A stretch of DNA of 5,109 nt. It comes from an uncultured Devosia sp. GTDB taxonomy: Bacteria > Pseudomonadota > Alphaproteobacteria > Rhizobiales > Devosiaceae. The stretch lies in NCBI GenBank assembly GCA_913775215.1, contig CAJYKO010000176.1, positions 1-5,109 on the forward strand, given 5' to 3'. Below, piece after piece: positions 1 through 4,542 of this stretch. The position numbers and the translations under genes were made by a program. How positions within the stretch are numbered: the first letter of the stretch is position 1; every line of letters begins with the position of its first letter. The notes under the pieces are model-generated. The model searched no databases. It was not told the DNA's origin and saw only the letters and a program-made list of their open reading frames with translations.

Positions 1-547
1 CACCGCCGACCCTGACCTTGTCCGCCGCGCTGACCGCATCATGCTCCCCGGCGTCGGCGCCTTCGCCGACTGCAAGGCCGGCCTCGATGCCGTCGCCGGC
101 ATGACCGAGGTTCTCGAAGACCGCGTCATCCGTGGCACGACGCCCTTCCTCGGCGTCTGCGTCGGCATGCAGCTTCTTGCCAGCGAAGGCCGCGAGAAAA
201 CTGTCACCCAGGGCCTCGGCTGGATCCCCGGCGCCGTCGAAAAGATCACTCCGTCAGATCCAAATTTGAAGATTCCGCATATGGGTTGGAACACGGTGTC
301 CTTCACCCGCTCCCATGCCCTGCTCCATGACATTCCGGATGGCCCAGATGGGCTCCACGCCTATTTCGTGCACTCTTATCATTTTCGCACCGAAGACCCG
401 GCCCATACCGTCGCGACCACCGACTATGGCGGCACCGTCACGGCCTGCATCGGGCGCGATAATGTTTTTGGGACGCAGTTCCACCCCGAAAAAAGCCAGG
501 CGCTTGGGCTCAAGCTGATCGAGAATTTTTTGAATTGGGCGCCGTGA
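1..547 (+). CDS. hisH: Imidazole glycerol phosphate synthase, glutaminase subunit HisH (5' truncated by window edge)
   Basis: HisH hydrolyses glutamine and passes ammonia to HisF, which makes imidazole glycerol phosphate and AICAR from PRFAR in the cytoplasm. The first full codon is at position 2, and the frame is open to the left edge, leaving 181 residues of a protein usually about 200-215 long, so roughly 30 N-terminal residues are missing. The class I glutamine amidotransferase signs are all present: the oxyanion-strand motif LPGVGAF just after position 40, the nucleophile in GVCVGMQ (Cys codon 158-160), the PHMGWN segment, FVHSYHF, and the C-terminal FHPEKSQ with the catalytic His (482-484) and Glu (488-490). 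It ends in TGA at 545-547. A 172-bp gap holding repeat sequence separates it from hisA, so the two are not directly coupled, although both presumably lie on one his transcript. The ATG at 41 is internal and is not the start, because family sequence continues upstream of it. Confidence 0.96.
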   Translation, partial: TADPDLVRRADRIMLPGVGAFADCKAGLDAVAGMTEVLEDRVIRGTTPFLGVCVGMQLLASEGREKTVTQGLGWIPGAVEKITPSDPNLKIPHMGWNTVSFTRSHALLHDIPDGPDGLHAYFVHSYHFRTEDPAHTVATTDYGGTVTACIGRDNVFGTQFHPEKSQALGLKLIENFLNWAP

Positions 548-566
548 TTCCAGCGAACGCCGGATT
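547..566. repeat. Degenerate short palindrome after hisH
   Basis: The 20 bases attccagcgaacgccggatt form an imperfect palindrome directly after the hisH stop codon. They resemble the cleaner palindrome attcccgcgaagccgggaat at 2691-2710 in the hisF-hisE gap. Short palindromes of the type ATTCCCGCGAA...CGGGAAT are very common as dispersed intergenic repeats in proteobacteria. I infer that this is a decayed copy of the same family; with this few matching bases chance cannot be excluded. Confidence 0.45.
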
Positions 567-570
567 TGTT

Positions 571-690
571 CCTCTCCCCCTCGGGGAGAGGGGGCTCGGC
601 GAAGCCGAGTCGGTGAGGGGATCTTGCAACTCTCGCTAATGTTTCCCCCTCATCCGGCGCTGCGCGTCACCTTCTCCCCGAGGGAGAGAA
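571..690. repeat. RIME-like intergenic palindromic element between hisH and hisA
   Basis: This is a 120-bp imperfect inverted repeat. The left half (571-620) begins with a 9-bp hairpin, cctctcccc (571-579) against ggggagagg (583-591) with a 3-nt loop. A 6-bp hairpin follows, ctcggc (595-600) against gccgag (604-609), and then ggtgagggg. The right half (645-690) starts ccccctcatccgg and ends in a tctccc/gggaga hairpin (673-678 with 682-687). The reverse complement of the right half aligns along most of the left half with small gaps. This layout and wording (CCCCTCATCCGGC...CACCTTCTCCCCGAGGG) match the RIME-type intergenic mosaic elements I know from Rhizobium, Sinorhizobium and relatives. Such elements are non-coding; the RNA would fold strongly and may affect stability of the hisH-hisA transcript. 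Confidence 0.8.
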
Positions 691-708
691 AAAAGAGGCC
701 TTCGCGGC

Positions 709-714
709 AAAGGA
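709..714 (+). promoter_or_regulatory. Ribosome binding site that fixes the hisA start at 720
   Basis: The bases AAAGGA lie 5 nt before the ATG at 720. This start gives MILFPAIDLKDG, the normal HisA N-terminus. An in-frame ATG at 624 would add 32 residues translated from the repeat element, which have no counterpart in the family. Confidence 0.8.
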
Positions 715-719
715 AAAAA

Positions 720-1451
720 ATGATCCTCTTCCCAGCCATCGATCTCAAGGACGGCCAGTGCGTGCGCCTGAAACTGGGCGACATGAATCAGGCGACCGTC
801 TTCAACGACGATCCCGCCGCCCAGGCTAAAAGCTTCGAGGACCAGGGATTCGAATATCTCCACGTCGTCGATCTCAACGGCGCCTTTGCCGGCGAGAGCG
901 TCAATGGCGCGGCCGTCGAGCAGATTCTGAAGACCGTGAAATTCCCGGTGCAGCTTGGCGGTGGCATTCGCACGCTCGACCATATCGAAGCCTGGCTCGA
1001 CAAGGGCCTGGCCCGCGTCATTCTCGGCACCGTCGCCGTGCGCGATCCGGAATTGGTGAAAGAGGCCGCCAAAAAATGGCCCGGCCAGGTTGCCGTCGGC
1101 ACCGATGCCAAGAGGGGCATGGTCGCCGTGGAAGGCTGGGCGGAAACCTCCGAGCTTTCCATCATCGAGCTTGCCAAGCGTTTCGAGGGCGCTGGGGTCG
1201 CGGCCATCATCTACACCGATATCGATCGCGACGGCATTCTGGCCGGCATCAATTGGTCCTCGACGCTCGAACTGGCTCGCTGGACCTCCATCCCGGTGAT
1301 AGCCTCGGGCGGGCTTGCTTCCATGGACGATATCGAGCGCATGACCCAGCCGGACTATCAAGTCCTCGAAGGCGCCATTTCCGGACGCGCGCTCTACGAT
1401 GGACGGATTGATTCACGTGAAGCACTCGCAAAGCTAAGGGCTGCGGCATGA
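720..1451 (+). CDS. hisA: Phosphoribosylformimino-5-aminoimidazole carboxamide ribotide isomerase HisA
   Basis: HisA converts ProFAR to PRFAR, the Amadori-type isomerisation just before the HisH-HisF step, in the cytoplasm. From ATG 720 it has 243 residues, the usual family length. It is a (beta/alpha)8 barrel with two phosphate-binding half-barrels: PAIDLKDGQCVRL at the N-terminus with catalytic Asp8, VQLGGGIR (residues 78-84), GTDAKRG with the second catalytic Asp at 129, IYTDIDRDG (164-172, Thr166 near the active site), and VIASGG with LEGAISGRALYDGRI near the end. All expected catalytic residues are in place. The stop overlaps the start of the membrane-protein gene as ATGA (1448-1451), implying translational coupling. 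HisA and HisF are related barrels, which explains the shared GGG and VIASGG motifs. The start is chosen by the Shine-Dalgarno site at 709-714. Confidence 0.97.
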   Translation: MILFPAIDLKDGQCVRLKLGDMNQATVFNDDPAAQAKSFEDQGFEYLHVVDLNGAFAGESVNGAAVEQILKTVKFPVQLGGGIRTLDHIEAWLDKGLARVILGTVAVRDPELVKEAAKKWPGQVAVGTDAKRGMVAVEGWAETSELSIIELAKRFEGAGVAAIIYTDIDRDGILAGINWSSTLELARWTSIPVIASGGLASMDDIERMTQPDYQVLEGAISGRALYDGRIDSREALAKLRAAA

Positions 1452-1777
1452 GCGCGTCTGGGCCGGCGCGCTTTCCCTGGCTGCGCTATTGCCTCGTGCT
1501 GCTCGTCATCCTGTTGATCGCCCTTTTTCCCGTGATCTCGGTCATCATCTCGAGCAGCATTGCCAGCATGAATGGCTGCAATCTCAATGAGGGCGGGGTC
1601 AATGTCTGCATGGTCGGTGGCAGCGATATGGGCGATATGCTTTATACGATGTTCGTCATGGGCTGGTTCGGCCTTCTCACCCTGCCGCTCGGCTTTGGCG
1701 CGGTAATCGTCTGGATCGTCATCGTCACCACCCACCGCATCGCCTGGGGGCGGCGCCAAAAGGGCATTCAGCCATGA
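1448..1777 (+). CDS. Small two-helix membrane protein of unknown function within the his operon
   Basis: The product has 109 residues and I cannot assign a function. The N-terminus (1-12) is short and basic (RFPWLR). A strongly hydrophobic helix spans about residues 13-36, a loop about 37-64, and a second helix about 66-94; the tail is basic (HRIAWGRRQK). By the positive-inside rule both ends face the cytoplasm and the loop faces the periplasm. The loop holds the pattern GCNLNEGGVNVCMVGGSDMG, with Cys44 and Cys54 that could form a disulfide, followed by MLYTM and GWFGLLTLP. From memory, this C-x-L-x-E-G...C pattern occurs in unnamed short membrane proteins of other proteobacteria, but I cannot verify that here. 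A good Shine-Dalgarno (AAGGG, 1436-1440) sits 7 nt before the ATG. Both ends overlap neighbours by 4 nt (ATGA at 1448 and 1774), so it is translated as part of the operon. A role in histidine synthesis is not implied by the sequence. Confidence 0.8.
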   Translation: MSASGPARFPWLRYCLVLLVILLIALFPVISVIISSSIASMNGCNLNEGGVNVCMVGGSDMGDMLYTMFVMGWFGLLTLPLGFGAVIVWIVIVTTHRIAWGRRQKGIQP

Positions 1778-1815
1778 GCCTTAAAACCCGCATCAATCCC
1801 TGCCTCGACGTGGCC
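1774..1815 (+). repeat. Direct repeat copy 1 of hisF codons 1-14
   Basis: These 42 bases match 1869-1910 at 36 positions (86 percent). The differences are ATG/GTG at the start, CTT/CTC, AAA/AAG, AAT/ATA (Asn versus Ile) and TGC/TGT. Most are silent, which shows that the copies have had time to diverge or came from different strains. Similarity ends sharply after 1815. Upstream, both copies have an A-run plus purine ribosome site, but beyond that the match is too weak to call. Confidence 0.85.
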
Positions 1816-1854
1816 CGCCCGCGTCGCCCGCAGCGCAGCGAGGACGCGCACAAA

Positions 1855-1860
1855 AAAGGA
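1855..1860 (+). promoter_or_regulatory. Ribosome binding site that selects GTG 1869 as the hisF start
   Basis: The bases AAAGGA, in an A-rich run, end 8 nt before the GTG at 1869, which is normal spacing. The in-frame ATG at 1860 uses the last A of this site as its own first base and has no purine-rich site at a suitable distance upstream. The GTG start also lines up with ATG 1774 of the repeat copy and gives the standard HisF N-terminus. Confidence 0.7.
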
Positions 1861-1868
1861 TGCTGCCG

Positions 1869-1910
1869 GTGAGCCTCAAGACCCGCATCATACCCTGTCT
1901 CGACGTGGCC
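1869..1910 (+). repeat. Direct repeat copy 2, the start of functional hisF
   Basis: This is the second copy of the 42-bp repeat, offset by 95 bp from copy 1. It continues without a break into the full HisF reading frame and keeps the canonical Ile8, so it is the copy in use. The 95-nt offset is not a multiple of three, so copy 1 cannot read through into hisF in frame. Confidence 0.85.
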
Positions 1911-2669
1911 GGCGGCCGTGTCGTCAAGGGCGTCAATTTCGTCGATCTCATCGATGCCGGCGATCCCGTCCAGGCAGCCATGGCCTATGACGCGGCGGGC
2001 GCCGACGAGTTGACCTTTCTCGACATCACGGCGAGCCATGAAGGCCGCGACACGATTTTCGATGTCGTCGCCCGCACGGCCGAACATTGCTTCATGCCCG
2101 TCACGGTCGGCGGCGGCGTGCGCACGGTGGAAGACATCCGCAAGCTCCTGCTCGCAGGCGCCGATAAGGTCGCGATCAATTCGGCGGCCGTGAACGACCC
2201 CGATTTCATCGCCCGCGCTGCCGACAAGTTCGGCAATCAGTGCATCGTGGTGTCTGTCGATGCCAAGCAGCGGCTCGATGCCAAGGTTGGTGGCGATAAC
2301 AGGTCCGAATGGGAGATCTATACCCATGGCGGCCGCCGCCCCACCGGCTTGGACGCGGTGGAATTTGCCGCCAAGATGGTCGAGCGGGGGGCTGGCGAAC
2401 TGTTGGTGACCTCGATGGATCGCGACGGCACCAAGTCTGGGTTCGACTTAAAACTCACCCGCATGATCGCTGACGAAGTCGAAGTCCCGGTGATCGCCTC
2501 TGGCGGTGTCGGCAAGCTGCAGGACCTGGTTGATGGTGTTTTGGAAGGCCATGCCAGCGCCGTCCTTGCCGCGTCCATCTTCCACTTCGGCACTTTTACG
2601 ATTCCTGAGGCGAAGCGCTATATGGTCGAGCACGGAATTGCCATGCGCATGGATGCGAATGCGGCCTGA
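1869..2669 (+). CDS. hisF: Imidazole glycerol phosphate synthase, cyclase subunit HisF
   Basis: HisF uses ammonia channelled from HisH to convert PRFAR to imidazole glycerol phosphate (on to histidine) and AICAR (back to purines), as a cytoplasmic HisH-HisF heterodimer. From GTG 1869 it has 266 residues, slightly above the usual 250-260. It is a (beta/alpha)8 barrel: RIIPCLDVAGGRVVKGVNF at the start with catalytic Asp12, LTFLDITAS (48-56), VTVGGGVRT (78-86), VVSVDAKQR with catalytic Asp131, YTHGGR (151-156), LLVTSMDRDGT (178-188), VIASGGVG (208-215) and AVLAASIFHFG (231-241). No key residue is missing. The N-terminus is duplicated upstream, as described for the mini-ORF. An alternative start at ATG 1860 would add MLP only. 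A 110-bp gap with palindromes separates it from hisE. Confidence 0.95.
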   Translation: MSLKTRIIPCLDVAGGRVVKGVNFVDLIDAGDPVQAAMAYDAAGADELTFLDITASHEGRDTIFDVVARTAEHCFMPVTVGGGVRTVEDIRKLLLAGADKVAINSAAVNDPDFIARAADKFGNQCIVVSVDAKQRLDAKVGGDNRSEWEIYTHGGRRPTGLDAVEFAAKMVERGAGELLVTSMDRDGTKSGFDLKLTRMIADEVEVPVIASGGVGKLQDLVDGVLEGHASAVLAASIFHFGTFTIPEAKRYMVEHGIAMRMDANAA

Positions 2670-2690
2670 TCGCGCCTTTAGCACAACGTT

Positions 2691-2747
2691 ATTCCCGCGA
2701 AGCCGGGAATCCCTTTTCACCGGCTGAGATTCCCGCTTGTTCGGGAA
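2691..2747. repeat. Pair of short palindromes in the hisF-hisE gap
   Basis: The first palindrome (2691-2710) pairs attcccg with cgggaat across a 6-nt loop. The second (2729-2747) has ttcccg (2730-2735) pairing with cgggaa (2742-2747) across a 6-nt loop. Both begin with the same word, attcccg, 38 bp apart. They look like members of the dispersed ATTCCCG...CGGGAAT palindrome family. The first hairpin is followed by CCCTTTT, so weak termination or RNA-end protection is possible, but the T-run is short and hisE-coaA lies just downstream. Confidence 0.65.
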
Positions 2748-2779
2748 GGACGCGGTGTGAGCGGAGAAGGACTAAAAAG

Positions 2780-3097
2780 ATGACCCTTGAAGATCTTGAA
2801 GCCCGCATTGCCCTTCGCGCTGCTGCCTCGCCCGAGGAAAGCTACACGGCAAAGCTGATTGCGCGCGGCATCAACAAGGCGGCGCAAAAGGTCGGCGAAG
2901 AGGCGACCGAAGCCGTCATCGCCGCTGTCACCGGTGACCGGGCAGAGCTGATCAAGGAATCGGCCGATCTCCTGTTCCACCTGCTCGTCGTGTTGCGCGC
3001 TGCCGATATTCCGCTGAGCCAGGTCATGGCCGAGCTCGATGCCCGCACCGTCCAATCCGGCCTTGCCGAAAAAGCCTCCAGAACGGACCAGAGCTGA
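2780..3097 (+). CDS. hisE: Phosphoribosyl-ATP pyrophosphohydrolase HisE
   Basis: HisE removes pyrophosphate from phosphoribosyl-ATP to give phosphoribosyl-AMP, the second step of histidine synthesis, in the cytoplasm. The 105-residue product is the normal size for a stand-alone HisE, so in this organism HisI is expected as a separate protein elsewhere. The all-alpha MazG-like fold is shown by SYTAKLIARGINKAAQKVGE, the metal-binding acidic cluster KVGEEATEA (Glu40, Glu41, Glu44) and the second acidic helix KESADLLFHLLVVL (Glu60, Asp63). AAGGA (2767-2771) sits 8 nt before the ATG. The stop codon overlaps the coaA start by one base (TGATG, 3095-3099), suggesting that coaA is translated by re-initiation. 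The C-terminal tail after about residue 95 is polar and probably disordered. Confidence 0.95.
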   Translation: MTLEDLEARIALRAAASPEESYTAKLIARGINKAAQKVGEEATEAVIAAVTGDRAELIKESADLLFHLLVVLRAADIPLSQVMAELDARTVQSGLAEKASRTDQS

Positions 3098-4050
3098 TGG
3101 CGTCACGCCCCCCTGCCCTCGATCCCTATCACCATTTCACCAAGGCCGAGTGGAGCAAGCTGCGCGATGGCGCGCCGATGACGCTCGACCAGGGCGATAT
3201 CGATCGCCTGCGCGGTCTGACAGATCCCATCTCACTGACCGAGGCCGAAGAGGTCTACCTGCCGATTTCGCGGCTCCTCTCCTATTACGTCGAAGCCATT
3301 CAGGGCCTCCACAATGTCCAGTCGCGGTTCCTGCAGACCCCGCATGGGCACAAGGTGCCTTTCATCATCGGCGTTGCCGGCTCGGTGGCGGTGGGCAAAT
3401 CGACGACGGCCCGTATCCTTCAGGCCCTCCTGTCGCGCTGGCCCTCGACCCCGCGCGTCGATCTCGTCACGACGGACGGCTTTTTGTATCCCAATGCGAC
3501 GCTCACCGAAAAAGGCCTGATGCAGCGCAAGGGTTTTCCGGAGAGCTACGATCGCGCCCGCTTCGTCAAATTCTTGGGCGATATCAAATCGGGCAAGGCC
3601 AAGGTGAAGGTGCCGGTCTATTCCCACCTCGTCTATGACGTCGTGGCGGGTGAGGAGATTGTCGTCGATCGCCCCGACATCCTGATCGTCGAGGGCCTCA
3701 ATATTCTCCAGCCCGGCGAATTGCCACGCACCGGCCGCCCGATCCTCTTTGCCTCCGACTTCATCGATTTCTCGGTCTATATCGACGCTGACAATGACGA
3801 TCTCGAAGACTGGTTCATGCAGCGCTTTTTCCGCTTGCGCGAAACCGCGTTCAAGGACCCCACCTCCTTCTTCCGCCGCTTTGCGGAGATGAGCGAAGAC
3901 GAAGCCGGGACATTTGGGCGCCAAGTCTGGCGCACGATCAACCTGCCGAACTTGGTCGACAATGTTTTGCCCACCAGAGGCCGGGCGGATCTGATCCTCA
4001 AGAAAGGGAAAGATCACCTGATCGAGAACGTCAGCCTGAGAAGGGTCTAA
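3097..4050 (+). CDS. coaA: Type I pantothenate kinase CoaA
   Basis: CoaA phosphorylates pantothenate with ATP, the first and usually rate-setting step of coenzyme A synthesis, in the cytoplasm. The 317 residues match the length of the Escherichia coli enzyme (316) with almost the same numbering. The Walker A P-loop GVAGSVAVGKSTTAR begins at residue 92 with Lys101 and Ser102; the catalytic Asp127 is in TTDGFLYPN; VPVYSHLVYD (172-181) includes the pantothenate-site Tyr175 and His177; IVEGLNIL (197-204) is the Walker B-like strand; Arg243 and Asn282 match conserved substrate-pocket residues; LPTRGRADLIL is near the end. Type I enzymes are typically feedback-inhibited by CoA. The hisE-coaA overlap (TGATG) places it in the his operon, an order common in Hyphomicrobiales. 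Its TAA overlaps the end of the opposing VOC gene, leaving no room for a separate terminator between them. Confidence 0.96.
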   Translation: MASRPPALDPYHHFTKAEWSKLRDGAPMTLDQGDIDRLRGLTDPISLTEAEEVYLPISRLLSYYVEAIQGLHNVQSRFLQTPHGHKVPFIIGVAGSVAVGKSTTARILQALLSRWPSTPRVDLVTTDGFLYPNATLTEKGLMQRKGFPESYDRARFVKFLGDIKSGKAKVKVPVYSHLVYDVVAGEEIVVDRPDILIVEGLNILQPGELPRTGRPILFASDFIDFSVYIDADNDDLEDWFMQRFFRLRETAFKDPTSFFRRFAEMSEDEAGTFGRQVWRTINLPNLVDNVLPTRGRADLILKKGKDHLIENVSLRRV

Positions 4051-4397
4051 TACGTCCCCTGCTGCGGCTGGCTCAGCACGATCATATTGCCATCCGGATC
4101 GCGTAGCTTTGCCGTCTTGAAAAAATCCCCGATCGATTTGGCGACTGGCTTGATCCCATACATGTCGAGCCTGCCCAGCTCATCGGCGATGTCGTCGACG
4201 ATCAGCATCAGAACGCTGGCGCCGGCCCGGTCGGCATCGGTGGCCACATGCACCCAACTTCCGCCCGGAAGCTTCCATTCGGCGACATCGGCCATGGGCC
4301 GTGCATCGGCCTTTCGGCCGAAAAGATACTCGTACCAGACGAGCGATTCCGAGAGGCTCTCGACAGCGATGCTGGCCAGCGCATTTGAAATGGTCAT
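4047..4397 (-). CDS. VOC-fold (glyoxalase/bleomycin-resistance-like) protein, probably without metal
   Basis: The 116-residue product fits a single VOC module of two beta-alpha-beta-beta-beta units. The family signs are SLSESLVWYEYLFGRKAD (residues 14-31, the usual strand-helix with 'FY..LFG'), WKLPGGSWVHVATD (41-54), LMLIVDDIADELGRL (63-77) and the closing LRDPDGNMIVLSQP (98-111). The common metal ligands are not visible: no His precedes VESLSES, and the usual Glu after DPDGN.I is Val107. I therefore doubt glyoxalase or dioxygenase activity; a binding or resistance role is possible but unassigned. The start codon is at 4397, with only a weak GGA-type ribosome site 6 nt upstream. Its TAG (4047-4049) overlaps the coaA TAA, so the two genes converge with 4 nt shared. 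It is divergent from dapB. Confidence 0.82.
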   Translation of the reverse strand: MTISNALASIAVESLSESLVWYEYLFGRKADARPMADVAEWKLPGGSWVHVATDADRAGASVLMLIVDDIADELGRLDMYGIKPVAKSIGDFFKTAKLRDPDGNMIVLSQPQQGTY

Positions 4398-4450
4398 TGC
4401 GGGTCCGTTTCTGCTTCGGCCACTAAGTTAAGGTTTTGTGGCAAGTGTGT

Positions 4451-4498
4451 CGATTGGGCTCGACTTGCCCAATCGCGCCAGAGAGTTGGCGGTTGGGC
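4451..4498. promoter_or_regulatory. Perfect 9-bp dyad with a third half-site, upstream of dapB
   Basis: The word cgattgggc (4451-4459) is followed after 7 nt by its exact reverse complement gcccaatcg (4467-4475). A third copy in the forward direction, cggttgggc (4490-4498), differs at one base. The array lies in the 145-bp region between the divergently oriented VOC and dapB genes, so it is a good candidate operator for one or both. The dyad could also fold as an RNA hairpin, but it has no T-run and no gene ends there. No regulator can be named. Confidence 0.5.
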
Positions 4499-4514
4499 GT
4501 GGCACTGATATAGG
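4486..4514 (+). promoter_or_regulatory. Possible dapB promoter
   Basis: TTGGCG (4486-4491) and TATAGG (4509-4514) are separated by 17 nt and lie about 30 bp before the dapB start. The match to a housekeeping sigma-factor promoter is only fair. The last part of the half-site array (4490-4498) overlaps it, which would suit repression, but this is inference. Confidence 0.25.
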
Positions 4515-4542
4515 CGTTCTCGACGAATTCGGGAGACCGGGC

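Larger units (their letters stand above)
1774..1872 (+). pseudogene. 32-codon mini-ORF: truncated duplicate of the hisF 5' end
   Basis: The first 14 codons read MSLKTRINPCLDVA, nearly the start of HisF (MSLKTRIIPCLDVA) found 95 nt downstream. The homology then stops, and 18 arginine-rich codons (RPRRPQRSEDAHKKGCCR) lead to a TGA at 1870-1872. The ATG overlaps the membrane-protein stop as ATGA (1774-1777) and is preceded by AAAAGGG (1758-1764), so it looks translatable. Its stop overlaps the hisF start as GTGA (1869-1872). I infer a relic of a partial hisF duplication, in which the old coupled start became a decoy and a second start took over. It could also act as a coupling leader that brings ribosomes to hisF. 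It carries only the first catalytic-strand Asp of HisF and cannot be an enzyme. It has one His codon, so it does not resemble a his attenuator peptide. Confidence 0.7.

Noticed and set aside
624..719. In-frame extension of hisA starting at ATG 624
   Set aside because: These 32 codons run through the palindromic repeat, have no HisA counterpart and no good ribosome site; ATG 720 has AAAGGA at 5 nt and gives the canonical N-terminus.
636..1361. 241-codon open frame on the minus strand opposite hisA
   Set aside because: It is antisense to a clear hisA in GC-rich DNA and shows no domain signature; long antisense frames are expected from codon bias.
1860..1868. ATG 1860 as the hisF start
   Set aside because: It overlaps the ribosome site that serves GTG 1869 and has none of its own; the repeat copy aligns with GTG 1869, and the added residues MLP are not part of the family N-terminus.
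1774..1872. Histidine attenuator leader peptide
   Set aside because: The 32-residue ORF has a single His codon, no His run and no terminator with a T-tract after it; the HisF similarity explains its first half better.
2691..2720. Rho-independent terminator after hisF
   Set aside because: The stem has 7 bp and is followed by CCCTTTT rather than a long T-run; a second similar palindrome follows, and hisE-coaA continues, so a dispersed repeat is the better reading.
3039..3638. 199-codon plus-strand frame overlapping hisE and coaA
   Set aside because: It is a frame-shifted, Arg/Pro/Ala-rich reading of coaA, typical of shadow frames.
3232..4017. 261-codon open frame on the minus strand opposite coaA
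   Set aside because: It lies wholly inside coaA, which has all its family motifs; no recognisable protein features or ribosome site are seen.
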